64,000 nucleotides of DNA from Algoriphagus aquimarinus (GTDB lineage: Bacteria; Bacteroidota; Bacteroidia; Cytophagales; Cyclobacteriaceae), in assembly GCF_007997215.1 (NCBI RefSeq), contig NZ_VORW01000017.1:1-64000 (forward strand). The letters run 5' to 3'. Both the position numbers and the translations under genes were made by a program. This document shows positions 35,133 through 43,962 of the stretch, piece by piece (the stretch's first letter is position 1; each line of letters opens with the position of its first letter). Under the pieces are notes generated by a model. That model saw only the letters and a list, made by a program, of their open reading frames with translations. It made no database searches and had not been told where the DNA came from.

Positions 35133-36779
35133 ATGACTTCAGCCTTATTTCGTATTTCTTTCTTCCTTTTGACTTTTTGGTCTCTATCATTTTGTGCAAA
35201 AGCTCAGGAAACGTCCATCTTGCGGATAAACAAAGCAGATGATTTACTTGGTGAAGGGGGCAATGGATTTGTTCGTTTTGTAGGCAATGTGGAGATGGAG
35301 CATAAGAATTCATTAATTTATTGTGACTCTGCCCATTTTTTTAGAGCCGAAAATAAAGCCCGACTGTTTGGCAATGTGAGGATAGTAGACCAAAAGGATC
35401 CTGTCATAACGACTAGTAGATATGCAGAATACGATGGAAATACGCAGCTGGCGAAGCTTAGGAATCATGTAGTTTTCACAAACCAAAAAACCACGCTAAC
35501 TACTGAGTACCTAGATTATGACCGTTCCGGAAATATTGCATATTACTATAACGATGGGAAAGTAGTAGACTCTGTAAATGTTCTTACGAGCGAGCGAGGC
35601 ACTTACGAGGTGAATATCGAGAAGATTACATTTAAGAAGGATGTGGTGCTAGTCAACCCTGATTATACAATGAAAACCAACGACCTGGTTTACATGACTA
35701 TTCCGAAGACGGCGGAAACAAAAGGCTTGACTAATCTGATTTCTAAAGACGGCAATACGCTTGATGCAAAAAATGGTAGTTTTTATAATACTCAGGCAAA
35801 AAAGTTTACGTTTTATGACGGGATTGTAGAAACGGAAACCAGTAGAATAAAGGCAAAAGAACTGTATTACAGTGAGTTAGATGCTTACTATGAGGGGAAA
35901 GAGGATGTGAGTGTCCTTAATAAAGAGCGGAAGGTTGAGATTTTTGGTGATGTTGGAGAATACTGGGAGGAGCGCAAATATAGTTTGGTGCATGGAAATG
36001 CATTGGTGAGAAAGTATTTTGAAAAAGACACCTTGTATATGGCTTCCGATACCTTGATTTCTCAGGATGGAGAGTCTGATTCCATGAAATACCTTCTGGC
36101 TTTTCGATCTATTAAATTGGTAAAAACTGACTTGGCGGGTGTTTCAGATTCACTGGTTTACAATTATTCTGATTCCTCGATTCAGCTTTTCAAAGACCCT
36201 GTGATGTGGAATCAAAAAAGTCAGATCACAGCCGACAGCATGGTTTTTTACCTGGCCAACGAGGAGTTGGATCGTGTGTTAATGAAGGACAAAGTTTTTG
36301 TGATCACTCAAGACACACTTGTGAATTTCAATCAGATGAAAGGCCGGACCATGGTGGGGTATTTTAAAGATGGTCAAATGGATAAAATTGACATCGATGG
36401 GAATGGAGAGTCATTGTACTTTGCTCTGCAGGCAGATACGCTTTCTCAGGGAATTAATAAGACACTAAGCGCCAATATAAAACTACGGTTTAAGGATGGT
36501 GCAATACAGCGAGTGACCTACGGAATAAAGCCAGACGGGAAGTTCACGCCATTTCAATTAGTAAATGAGGAGAATTCCAGGCTTGAAGGTTTTATTTGGA
36601 GATTTGAAGAGCGGCCAGGGATGGAGCAGATTAATGCATGGAGAAAACCAGAAGAAATTGATCCTAATGCAAATAACTTGTTTAATGAGCCTGAAATTGA
36701 ACTGACCCTTCCAACAGATGAAGAAATCCTAAAGTCACTAGAAAAACGCGGTTGGAGACCAGAAAAAAAAGATACGTAG
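35133..36779 (+). CDS. OstA/LptA-like lipopolysaccharide transport protein
   Basis: This 548-residue exported protein has a signal peptide (FWSLSFCAKAQ). It has repeated OstA-type beta-jelly-roll strands: GFVRFVGNVEMEHKNSLIYC, DSAHFFRAENKARLFGNV, TTLTTEYLDYDRSGNIAYYY, and RIKAKELYYSELDAYYEGKE. The repetition of short strands and the LPS-bridge fold identify the family. It is about three times longer than E. coli LptA because the unit is repeated, as is usual in Bacteroidota. It would form part of the periplasmic bridge or handle LPS. It leads a plus-strand run of envelope genes ending with recN, though 169 bp separate it from the next gene. Confidence 0.88.
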   Translation: MTSALFRISFFLLTFWSLSFCAKAQETSILRINKADDLLGEGGNGFVRFVGNVEMEHKNSLIYCDSAHFFRAENKARLFGNVRIVDQKDPVITTSRYAEYDGNTQLAKLRNHVVFTNQKTTLTTEYLDYDRSGNIAYYYNDGKVVDSVNVLTSERGTYEVNIEKITFKKDVVLVNPDYTMKTNDLVYMTIPKTAETKGLTNLISKDGNTLDAKNGSFYNTQAKKFTFYDGIVETETSRIKAKELYYSELDAYYEGKEDVSVLNKERKVEIFGDVGEYWEERKYSLVHGNALVRKYFEKDTLYMASDTLISQDGESDSMKYLLAFRSIKLVKTDLAGVSDSLVYNYSDSSIQLFKDPVMWNQKSQITADSMVFYLANEELDRVLMKDKVFVITQDTLVNFNQMKGRTMVGYFKDGQMDKIDIDGNGESLYFALQADTLSQGINKTLSANIKLRFKDGAIQRVTYGIKPDGKFTPFQLVNEENSRLEGFIWRFEERPGMEQINAWRKPEEIDPNANNLFNEPEIELTLPTDEEILKSLEKRGWRPEKKDT

Positions 36780-36886
36780 TCATTTTTCGGGTGGTAGCTT
36801 GTAGAGCAACGTACGTAGTATGAAAAAATTTTAAAAAGGTTAACAGATTTTAACCGCATTTTTCTCAGTTTCAGTAGCCATTGGCT

Positions 36887-36894
36887 TATTTTTG
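36887..36894 (+). promoter_or_regulatory. Possible -7 promoter element for the T9SS cargo gene
   Basis: TATTTTTG matches TAnnTTTG and lies 54 bp before the ATG at 36949. No good TTTG stands at the expected -33 distance (TTTC is 22 bp upstream), so support is weak. The rest of the 169-bp spacer shows nothing else. Confidence 0.3.
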
Positions 36895-36948
36895 TCCGTA
36901 TATTGAATACAGTTACAAATACTGAAGGCGTATCGATTAAAACTCTAC

Positions 36949-37665
36949 ATGAAACTATTACTTATACTTTTTACATGGCTATGGCTATTGGTTCCGCTAA
37001 TTACGGAAGCACAACAGGTGCGTGTGTTGAGTGAGGGATTAGAATTTCGTGGAGATTTAGGATCTACTCAACGTAAAACAGTAATTCTTCAAAACGAAAC
37101 AAATCAAGCCAAAACTTATCTTCTTAAAAGTCTTCGAGGCAATATAGGTTCTTCCCAACGGGTGAAAATATGCATCGGAGAGCAGTGCTACGATCCTAAA
37201 AAAGATCTTGCCAAAATTAAGTTGACGCTAGAGCCAGGGGAATTGTTGACAGATTTGTACTTGGATTTCGAAATGGGGATAGTTGAGACAAGAGGTTCTT
37301 TTGATTTGTCATTTGTAAATGAAAGCAATCTTAGAGACCTGTTTGTCGTTGAAGCTAGGTATGAAGTCGATGATCCTGCCATTAAAGTTGATGAATTTGA
37401 CTATAAGGATATCATTCTTAGTGATGTTTATCCAAACCCTAGTGTAAGAATGGCTCAATTTGATTACAGCTTTAAGAACAAGTCTGTTAAAGCGAGAATT
37501 TCTATAAATAGCTTCATCGGCAATCCAATAGCTGATTATGAGCTTGATCCAGAGCGAAATACACTGCCAATTAACGTGTCAGATTTCAATCCTGGCATTT
37601 ATTTCTACACCCTTTTCTTGGACAATAAGAATATTGTGACCAAGAAGCTCGTTGTCAAGAAGTAA
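36949..37665 (+). CDS. Exported protein with type IX secretion C-terminal sorting domain
   Basis: This 238-residue protein has a signal peptide (LLVPLITEAQQ). Its beta-sandwich middle has GLEFRGDLGSTQRKTVILQN and EPGELLTDLYLDFEMGIVET, with a Cys pair in CIGEQC. The C-terminus is a T9SS type A sorting domain: VYPNPSVRMAQFDY at the start and GIYFYTLFLDNKNIVTKKLV at the end. It should cross the outer membrane through the type IX machinery and be released or anchored to the surface. The core is not a known enzyme. It is 61 bp upstream of the bamD promoter region and close to porD, which encodes a component of the same secretion system. Confidence 0.88.
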   Translation: MKLLLILFTWLWLLVPLITEAQQVRVLSEGLEFRGDLGSTQRKTVILQNETNQAKTYLLKSLRGNIGSSQRVKICIGEQCYDPKKDLAKIKLTLEPGELLTDLYLDFEMGIVETRGSFDLSFVNESNLRDLFVVEARYEVDDPAIKVDEFDYKDIILSDVYPNPSVRMAQFDYSFKNKSVKARISINSFIGNPIADYELDPERNTLPINVSDFNPGIYFYTLFLDNKNIVTKKLVVKK

Positions 37666-37690
37666 GACTTGACTATACAGTCCTCATCCA

Positions 37691-37721
37691 TTTGAATCCG
37701 AATAATTATCCCGTATATTTG
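37691..37721 (+). promoter_or_regulatory. Bacteroidetes sigma-A-type promoter of bamD
   Basis: TTTG (37691-37694) and TATATTTG (37714-37721) are separated by exactly 19 bp, matching the consensus TTTG-N19-TAnnTTTG. The start of transcription would fall about 5 nt downstream, only 6-12 nt before the ATG at 37733. This is the best promoter in the window. Confidence 0.65.
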
Positions 37722-37732
37722 CGGTCTTGAAA

Positions 37733-38641
37733 ATGAAAATGCGCGTACAATCCATTCTATTACTAATAATCATACTTGCTGCAAGTTCTTGTGGCCCATT
37801 TAACAAGCTTGAGAAAAGCACTAACTGGGAGGAGCTTTATGCAGGAGCAAATAAATATTATCAGGAGGGAGAATACAACAAGGCTATTATACTCTATGAC
37901 AAGGTTTTGCCTGTGATTAGAGGTAGTGAGAAGGCTGAGTTGGCTGATTATAATTATGCCAATTGCCATTTCAAGACTAAGAGATACATTGAGGCTGCTG
38001 GATATTTCAGTAATTTCTATAGAACATACAATAGGAGTCCATTGGCAGAGGAAGCCTTATTTATGAATGCCTATTCTCTGTACTTGGATGCTCCTGATGC
38101 AAATCTTGATCAACAAAGTTCTCAGGAAGCGGTTGCAGCTATTCAACAGTTTGTGACCAAATTCCCTGCATCAGCTAGCTATGAGCGGGCGATGGAGATG
38201 CTAATTGATTTGCAAGGTAGATTTGAAGAAAAGGCTTACATGGAATCATCCATGTATTATAGACTGAAAGATGGTCTATATCCGGGTGATTTTTATAGAG
38301 CTTGTATTATAAACTTTCAAAACTTTGCCAAGGATTTTCCTGAAAGTAAGCATAATGAAGAGCTTGCTTACAAACTAGTGGAAGTGAGTACTGGATATGC
38401 TGAAAACAGTGCATTTCTTAAAAAGGAAGAGAGATTGAAAGATGCATTGGCCTTTGCTACTACGTTTTATCGTAGGTATCCAAGCAGCGCCTTTACTGAG
38501 AAAGTTCAGAAATTTGAGGCCGAAGCCAAAGTAGAACTTGAAGAGCACGCAGTTTTGAAAAAGCAATATGCTGATCGTTTAGCTGAGCAAAAAGCCAAAG
38601 AGTTAGAGAATAAGCCTTTAGAAAAAGTAGATAATAAATAG
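37733..38641 (+). CDS. bamD: Outer membrane protein assembly factor BamD
   Basis: The lipoprotein has 302 residues from the ATG at 37733. The frame opens at a TTG at 37727, which lies too close to the promoter to be preferred; an ATG at 37739 is also possible. The signal ends ILAASSCGPFNKLEK. Tetratricopeptide repeats follow (LYAGANKYYQEGEYNKAIIL, NYANCHFKTKRYIEAAGYFS, FYRTYNRSPLAEEALFMNAY). These carry the BamD/YfiO family pattern. It works with BamA to insert beta-barrel proteins, including the many SusC and TonB receptors in this window. A charged C-terminal tail (EQKAKELENKPLEKV) is longer than in Proteobacteria. The omega subunit gene follows 20 bp downstream. Confidence 0.93.
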   Translation: MKMRVQSILLLIIILAASSCGPFNKLEKSTNWEELYAGANKYYQEGEYNKAIILYDKVLPVIRGSEKAELADYNYANCHFKTKRYIEAAGYFSNFYRTYNRSPLAEEALFMNAYSLYLDAPDANLDQQSSQEAVAAIQQFVTKFPASASYERAMEMLIDLQGRFEEKAYMESSMYYRLKDGLYPGDFYRACIINFQNFAKDFPESKHNEELAYKLVEVSTGYAENSAFLKKEERLKDALAFATTFYRRYPSSAFTEKVQKFEAEAKVELEEHAVLKKQYADRLAEQKAKELENKPLEKVDNK

Positions 38642-38661
38642 AAATATAATCAAATAAGAAT

Positions 38662-38976
38662 ATGGCAGTTAATCCATCCATCATTACAAGAGATCTTGAT
38701 AAAATCGCCGATAAAACCGGTAATATCTATGAGTCTCTTCATATCGTAGGACAGAGAGCAAAGCAAATCTCGAATACATTGAAGGAAGAGCTAAATGCAA
38801 AGCTTTCCGAATTCGCTTCTACAGTCGATAACTTGGAAGAAGTATTTGAGAATAAAGAGCAAATTGAAATCTCTAAGTTTTATGAAAGAATGCCAAAGCC
38901 AAGTGCTCTTGCATTGGAAGAATTCATAGAAGATAAAATTTATTATAGATTTCCAGAAGAACCTACAGGCGAATAA
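38662..38976 (+). CDS. rpoZ: DNA-directed RNA polymerase omega subunit (Rpb6-like)
   Basis: This 104-residue protein matches the Bacteroidota Rpb6/omega form: ITRDLDKIADKTGNIYESLH near the N-terminus, IVGQRAKQISNTLKEELNAK in the middle, and a C-terminal FEEFIEDKIYYRF-like end (here LEEFIEDKIYYRFPEE). It helps assemble and stabilise the polymerase. It sits between bamD and coaBC with spacers of 20 and 2 bp, an order widely kept in Bacteroidota, so one transcript is expected. Confidence 0.92.
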   Translation: MAVNPSIITRDLDKIADKTGNIYESLHIVGQRAKQISNTLKEELNAKLSEFASTVDNLEEVFENKEQIEISKFYERMPKPSALALEEFIEDKIYYRFPEEPTGE

Positions 38977-38978
38977 TT

Positions 38979-40187
38979 ATGAGCCTGAAGGGTAAGAAAA
39001 TTATATTAGGAGTGACAGGTAGCATTGCTGCTTACAAGTCCGCCTTTCTTACTCGTTTACTGATTAAAGCAGGAGCAGAAGTGCAACTCATTATGAGCAC
39101 TTCTGCTTTTGATTTTATTACCCCGCTCACACTAGCTACACTTTCCAAAAGACCAGTTTTAAGCCAATTTCAAAAGGATGAAACAGGAGTTTGGAATAAC
39201 CATGTAGAGCTAGGACTTTGGGCTGATTTATTTTTAGTAGCGCCAATCAGCGCTAATACCTTGGCTAAATTCGCCAATGGTCTATGTGATAATTTGCTCT
39301 CTGCAACTTATTTATCCGCAAGATGTCCTGTAATGGTAGCCCCAGCAATGGATTTGGATATGTATCAGCATCCTTCGGTACAGTCCAATATTAGAAAATT
39401 AGAGTCTTTCGGGAATATCATTCTTGATGCTGAATCAGGAGAATTAGCGAGTGGCTTGTCCGGTCAAGGCCGAATGATGGAGCCTGAGCATATTACTTCG
39501 AGAGTCAAAGAGTTTTTTGCTGGCAATACTGATTTCAGTGGAAAAAAGGTATTGATCACTATGGGGCCGACTCAGGAAGCACTTGATCCAGTGAGATACA
39601 TTAGCAATCATTCTAGTGGTAAAATGGGGCTTTCTCTTGCAGATGCCTTTCTTTCCAGAGGTGCTGATGTCTTTGTCGTCTCAGGACCTATTTCATTGAA
39701 AGTGAATAAGGAGAATTTTCATTGGAAAGACGTAAAGTCAGCGAGGGAAATGTATGAAGCTGCTTCTCAACTCCACGATCAAATGGATATTTGTGTTTTT
39801 GCAGCAGCAGTAGCAGATTATGCCCCAGCAGAAATTGCTCCAGAGAAAATCAAAAAAAGTGACACGTCGCTTACAATTTCATTAATAAAAAACGTCGATA
39901 TCGCAGCTAGCTTAGGAGCCAAGAAAAAGCCAAATCAAGTTCATGTAGGCTTTGCCTTGGAGACGGAGAATGAAGCTCAAAATGCTCAGGTGAAGCTATC
40001 TAAGAAGAACTTTGATGTTATAGTGCTTAATTCAATGAGGGATTCTGGTGCAGGATTTCAGCTGGATACTAATAAAGTGCACATATTCCATGCCTCTGGA
40101 TTGTCAGTACAATCTGAGGTCGCTCCAAAAAATCAGATTGCAGATCTTATATTAGATCAAATCAAAAATATCCCAGTTTGGGTTTGA
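38979..40187 (+). CDS. coaBC: Bifunctional phosphopantothenoylcysteine decarboxylase / phosphopantothenate-cysteine ligase
   Basis: This 402-residue fusion makes 4'-phosphopantetheine for coenzyme A. The N-terminal flavoprotein decarboxylase has GVTGSIAAYKSAFLTRLL, the active-site His in NNHVELGLWADLFLVAPISA, and MVAPAMDLDMYQHP. The C-terminal ligase starts at about residue 190 with KVLITMGPTQEALDPVRYIS, and holds KMGLSLADAFLSRGADV and the KIKKSD substrate lysine region. It starts 2 bp after the omega-subunit stop. Length is normal. Neighbouring porD begins 145 bp downstream. Confidence 0.96.
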   Translation: MSLKGKKIILGVTGSIAAYKSAFLTRLLIKAGAEVQLIMSTSAFDFITPLTLATLSKRPVLSQFQKDETGVWNNHVELGLWADLFLVAPISANTLAKFANGLCDNLLSATYLSARCPVMVAPAMDLDMYQHPSVQSNIRKLESFGNIILDAESGELASGLSGQGRMMEPEHITSRVKEFFAGNTDFSGKKVLITMGPTQEALDPVRYISNHSSGKMGLSLADAFLSRGADVFVVSGPISLKVNKENFHWKDVKSAREMYEAASQLHDQMDICVFAAAVADYAPAEIAPEKIKKSDTSLTISLIKNVDIAASLGAKKKPNQVHVGFALETENEAQNAQVKLSKKNFDVIVLNSMRDSGAGFQLDTNKVHIFHASGLSVQSEVAPKNQIADLILDQIKNIPVWV

Positions 40188-40284
40188 GCATAGATATTTC
40201 CTTATTTTTAAGACTATGAAATCGAGCATGTTCTAAGCAACACACGGACAGATGATTGTTCGTATGCGAGATTTCTCCTGATAG

Positions 40285-40302
40285 CCCCGATAATTATCGG
40301 GG
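40285..40302. repeat. Palindrome CCCCGATAATTATCGGGG
   Basis: A perfect 18-bp palindrome in the coaBC-porD spacer, with the same arms as the one at 18989. It lies 30 bp before the porD ATG. It is a member of an interspersed palindrome family. Confidence 0.55.
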
Positions 40303-40332
40303 GGAAGACCTTTGAAAGATAAATTCACACAC

Positions 40333-41235
40333 ATGAAAAAAGGGATTTTCCTACTCCTCCTCTTTTGCAATTCTTTCTTCAGCTTTTCTCAAGAGCTGAA
40401 TTTCACTGTGATCATTAATAGTGATCGTGCTAGAATTCAAAATACGAATGTATTTAGCCAGATGAAAACCAGTTTTGAGCAATTTCTAAATGGTAGATCT
40501 TGGACTTCTGATGAATTTCGTCCTGAGGAACGGATCAAAGGAAACCTACTGATCACAATTAACGATGTACCGCAAGTCGGGACTTATAATGCAACCGTAC
40601 AGATTCAGACTGTAAGGCCTGTGTACGGTACTAATTACGAAAGCTTGGTTTTTAATTTTGCCGATAGAAACTGGAGTTTTGACTACATAGAATCTCAACC
40701 CCTTGAGTTCAACCGATTCACCTATTTGAATAATATCAGTTCACTCTTGGCATTTTATGCGCAAATAGCATTGGGCTTGGATTATGATACCTTCGAAAGT
40801 CGTGGAGGTAGCGAATTCTTTGCGGCAGCAAATGATATTGTAAATAACGCACAGCAATCAGGTAGACCTGGATGGGTGCAGAGTACTTCGGACCGTCGTA
40901 ATCGCTATTCTTTAAACAACGATATTTATATATCCTCTGTGTTTTCGGTGATTCGAGATGCCTATTATTTGTATCATCGACAAGGATTAGATATTCTGCA
41001 AATTCGCCCAGATGAGGCCTATGCCAATATTCTTGAAGCAGTTCGGATTTTGGCATCAGCTAATAAAACCCAACCAAATGGAATATTTACTATTTCATTT
41101 ATGGATGCCAAAAGTGATGAGATTACCTCAATCATGAAAAATGCTTCTCTTGAGATTCGGACAGAAATTGTCGAGTTACTTTTGGAAATTGATCCTAATA
41201 ATGCGAGAAAGTATAATGAGCTGCTGAAAAGCTAA
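40333..41235 (+). CDS. porD: DUF4835 family protein, type IX secretion system protein PorD
   Basis: The product has 300 residues from the ATG at 40333. A TTG at 40312 precedes the signal peptide and was rejected. The signal is KKGIFLLLLFCNSFFSFSQ. The family pattern follows: ELNFTVIINSDRARIQNTNV, TWTSDEFRPEERI-like (here SWTSDEFRPEERIKGNLLI), FDYIESQPLEFNRFTY, NNISSLLAFYAQIALGLDYD, and GRPGWVQSTSDRRNRY. DUF4835 is now named PorD and linked to the type IX machinery; its exact job is not settled. Position between coaBC and recN is conserved in Bacteroidota. A T9SS cargo gene at 36949 is nearby. Confidence 0.9.
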   Translation: MKKGIFLLLLFCNSFFSFSQELNFTVIINSDRARIQNTNVFSQMKTSFEQFLNGRSWTSDEFRPEERIKGNLLITINDVPQVGTYNATVQIQTVRPVYGTNYESLVFNFADRNWSFDYIESQPLEFNRFTYLNNISSLLAFYAQIALGLDYDTFESRGGSEFFAAANDIVNNAQQSGRPGWVQSTSDRRNRYSLNNDIYISSVFSVIRDAYYLYHRQGLDILQIRPDEAYANILEAVRILASANKTQPNGIFTISFMDAKSDEITSIMKNASLEIRTEIVELLLEIDPNNARKYNELLKS

Positions 41236-41273
41236 GCTCGATTTTTTAGTTTTGCCCAAACGAAATCTTTACC

Positions 41274-42926
41274 ATGCTTAAATCTCTTAGCATTTCTAAT
41301 TATGCTCTGATTGACCAACTGCACATGCAGCCTAGTCCGGCGCTTAGTATGATTACCGGTGAAACTGGCGCTGGGAAATCTATTATGCTTGGTGCTGTAG
41401 GTTTGCTTCTGGGAAATAGATCAGATACTAAGGTCTTGTTTCATGCCGATAAAAAGTGTGTCATAGAAGGAGTATTTGATGTGGCTACTTATGGTTTGAA
41501 GGAATTTTTTGATCAGGCGGAGCTAGACTATGAGCCTACTTGTATCATACGTAGGGAGATTAGCCCTGCCGGGAAATCCCGTTCGTTTGTGAATGACACC
41601 CCAGTGCTTTTGGATGCTCTGAAGTCACTAGGAAGCTTTTTGATGGATGTACATTCCCAGCATGACACGTTGCAACTGGGGGAAGGAGGTTATCAGCTTA
41701 GCTTAATAGATGCATTTGCTCAGACTCAGGAGGAAATCAAAAAGTATAAAGCGGATTTTAAGACTTTTCAAAAGACACAAAAGACTTTCAATGAGCTAAG
41801 TAAAAAAGCCATTGAACTGCAAAAGGAAGCTGATTTCAATCAATTTCAATTGGAAGAATTGAGTATTTTAGGCTTGAAGGAAAATGAGCAAACAGAATTA
41901 GAATCCACTCAGGAGATTCTCGAGAATGCCGAAGAAATTAAGCTAAAGATTAGTGAAATGCTTAATCTTTTCCAGAATGAGCAATTCGGAATCATTCAAG
42001 GAATGTCTCAAGTGCAGCATGGAATGCAATCTCTAGAGCGATTGGCACATGTGTTTTCTTCCTTGAAAGAGCGTTTTCAGGCTGTAAATATTGAATTGAA
42101 AGATATAGAAGAGACTCTTGGTGATGAAGATAGTAGGGTAGAAGTTGACTTTGAGCGATTGGATGAAATCAGAGATAGACTTAGCAAAATCTACCAACTT
42201 CAGAAAAAGCATGGAGTAGCGTCAGTAGAAGAGTTGATGGAGCTGGAAAGAGAGCTGGCGGATAAGGTTTTCCAGGTTCAAAACCTGGACGAAACGCTTG
42301 CAAAAGCCGAACAAGAGCTGGAAGAAAGCAGAGTGAAAGTGGCAGATGCAGGAAAGATACTTCGCAAAAAAAGACAGGGAAGCTTCAAAGATTTTCAGAG
42401 TTCACTTGAGAATTTACTCGGAGGATTAGGGATGGAGAATTCCAAAGTAGTGATGGAACATAAATCCATAGAGCCATCTGCTAATGGAATGGATGAGATC
42501 GAATTGCTGTTTTCTGCCAACAAAGGATCTTCTCCTCAGCCGTTGAAGAAAGTGGCTTCAGGAGGCGAGTTTTCCAGATTGCTTTTTGCTATTAAATACC
42601 TGATGGCAGATAAAATGGCAATGCCAACCTTGATTTTTGATGAGATCGATACGGGGATTTCTGGTGAAGTAGCTTTGAAAATGGTTGGGATGATGCAGGA
42701 TATTTCGAAGAAACATCAGGTGATTTGCATTACTCACTTGCCTCAGGTAGCTGGGCAGGGAGATCTTCATTATTATGTTTTCAAAGATAATTCTTCTGAG
42801 AAAACCGTGAGTAAGATAAAGTTACTCGATAAAGAAGAGCGCGTGCTAGAGCTTGCAAAAATGATCTCAGGAGCTTCACCGTCTGTATCTGCTATCGAAA
42901 GCGCGAAAGAGTTACTACGTCGGTAA
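41274..42926 (+). CDS. recN: DNA repair protein RecN
   Basis: This 550-residue SMC-like ATPase acts in double-strand-break repair. It has Walker A GETGAGKS (residues 29-36), a long coiled-coil middle rich in Glu, Lys and Gln (about 150-370), and the ABC signature VASGGEFSRLLFAIK (about 425). Walker B TLIFDEIDTGISG is at about 450, followed by the conserved ICITHLPQVAGQGDLHYYV. Length is normal. TAGTTTTG at 41247-41254 resembles a -7 promoter element 19 nt before the ATG, though no -33 TTTG is seen. It closes the envelope/CoA gene run; fabI follows after 85 bp. Confidence 0.96.
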   Translation: MLKSLSISNYALIDQLHMQPSPALSMITGETGAGKSIMLGAVGLLLGNRSDTKVLFHADKKCVIEGVFDVATYGLKEFFDQAELDYEPTCIIRREISPAGKSRSFVNDTPVLLDALKSLGSFLMDVHSQHDTLQLGEGGYQLSLIDAFAQTQEEIKKYKADFKTFQKTQKTFNELSKKAIELQKEADFNQFQLEELSILGLKENEQTELESTQEILENAEEIKLKISEMLNLFQNEQFGIIQGMSQVQHGMQSLERLAHVFSSLKERFQAVNIELKDIEETLGDEDSRVEVDFERLDEIRDRLSKIYQLQKKHGVASVEELMELERELADKVFQVQNLDETLAKAEQELEESRVKVADAGKILRKKRQGSFKDFQSSLENLLGGLGMENSKVVMEHKSIEPSANGMDEIELLFSANKGSSPQPLKKVASGGEFSRLLFAIKYLMADKMAMPTLIFDEIDTGISGEVALKMVGMMQDISKKHQVICITHLPQVAGQGDLHYYVFKDNSSEKTVSKIKLLDKEERVLELAKMISGASPSVSAIESAKELLRR

Positions 42927-42972
42927 TTCGTGCATTACATCAATTTCGGGGCTTGAATGATTATTTTTTCCT

Positions 42973-42993
42973 ATTTTTGGGCAATATTTTTGA
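42973..42993 (+). promoter_or_regulatory. Two overlapping -7-like elements before fabI
   Basis: TATTTTTG occurs twice (42973-42980 and 42986-42993), each fitting TAnnTTTG. The first has CTTG at a 17-bp distance as a weak -33 element. The ATG is at 43012, so either would give a leader of about 15-30 nt. Confidence 0.4.
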
Positions 42994-43011
42994 AAATAAC
43001 CCCCTAGCTAT

Positions 43012-43827
43012 ATGCCAGATAATTTGCTAAAAGGAAAACTGGGAATCATTACCGGTGCTCTTGACGAGAACTCAATTGCGTGGAAAACAGCGCTTAAAGC
43101 GAAAGAGCAAGGAGCAAGATTTGTATTGACCAATGCGCCAATTGCAATGCGTATGGGTGCTATCAATGAGCTTGCGAAGGAATGTGATACTATCGTAATT
43201 CCTGCCGATGCTACAAGCACAGAAGATATCGAGAAGCTTTATACAGAAGCTAAAGAATATCTTGGAGGAAACTTTGATTTTATTCTACATTCCATCGGGA
43301 TGTCTCCAAATATCAGAAAAGGAAGATCTTATGGAGATCTGAATTATGATTGGGCGATGAAGTCTTACGATGTGTCTGCAATCTCTTTTCACAAGATGAT
43401 GCAAGTAGCCGAGAAACAAGATGTGATGAATGAGTGGGGATCGATCGTAGGTCTTTCTTATATCGCTGCACAAAAAGTTTTCCCTTTCTACACAGATATG
43501 GCTGATGCCAAAGCTTTGCTTGAAAGCATCGCACGTGGATATGGGTATAGATTTGGTAAGCTTAAGAAAGTAAGAGTAAACACTATCTCTCAGTCTCCAA
43601 CCAAAACAACTGCAGGAACAGGTATTGGAGGATTTGATTCCTTCTACAATTTCGCAGAGTCTCTTTCTCCATTGGGAAATGCTTCCGCTGAAGCCTGTGC
43701 AGAATATATCGTAACGATGTTCTCTGATTACACTAGATTAGTAACTATGCAAAACCTCTTCCACGATGGAGGATATTCCTTTACTGGAATCTCTGAAGAT
43801 ATTATGGAGAAGTTTAAGGATTTATAA
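43012..43827 (+). CDS. fabI: Enoyl-[acyl-carrier-protein] reductase, NADH type
   Basis: This 271-residue short-chain-dehydrogenase-like enzyme catalyses the last reduction in each round of fatty acid elongation. Residues that identify FabI are GIITGALDENSIAWKTA at the cofactor site, FILHSIGMSPN, and the catalytic Tyr150, Tyr160 and Lys167 with the same spacing as E. coli Tyr146, Tyr156 and Lys163. The substrate-loop segment has SQSPTKTTAGTGIGGFDSFY. The ending FHDGGYSFTGISEDIMEKF is usual for the Bacteroidota form. It is a single gene with its own promoter-like boxes and a strong terminator. Confidence 0.96.
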   Translation: MPDNLLKGKLGIITGALDENSIAWKTALKAKEQGARFVLTNAPIAMRMGAINELAKECDTIVIPADATSTEDIEKLYTEAKEYLGGNFDFILHSIGMSPNIRKGRSYGDLNYDWAMKSYDVSAISFHKMMQVAEKQDVMNEWGSIVGLSYIAAQKVFPFYTDMADAKALLESIARGYGYRFGKLKKVRVNTISQSPTKTTAGTGIGGFDSFYNFAESLSPLGNASAEACAEYIVTMFSDYTRLVTMQNLFHDGGYSFTGISEDIMEKFKDL

Positions 43828-43846
43828 AATACCACCAACAATCCTC

Positions 43847-43881
43847 AAAAGCCCTTTGGAAATTTCCTTAGGGCTTTTTTT
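43847..43881 (+). terminator. Terminator after fabI
   Basis: AAAAGCCCT / AGGGCTTTT is a 9-bp stem whose interior contains another palindrome (GGAAATTTCC). A T run follows directly. Confidence 0.85.
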
Positions 43882-43962
43882 GTGCTTGCAGCTCATCACT
43901 TTTTCTGTTTTTTGTTGTGGTTTTTTGGATTAACTTATTGAGCTTAATAAGGCCTCTGAACT

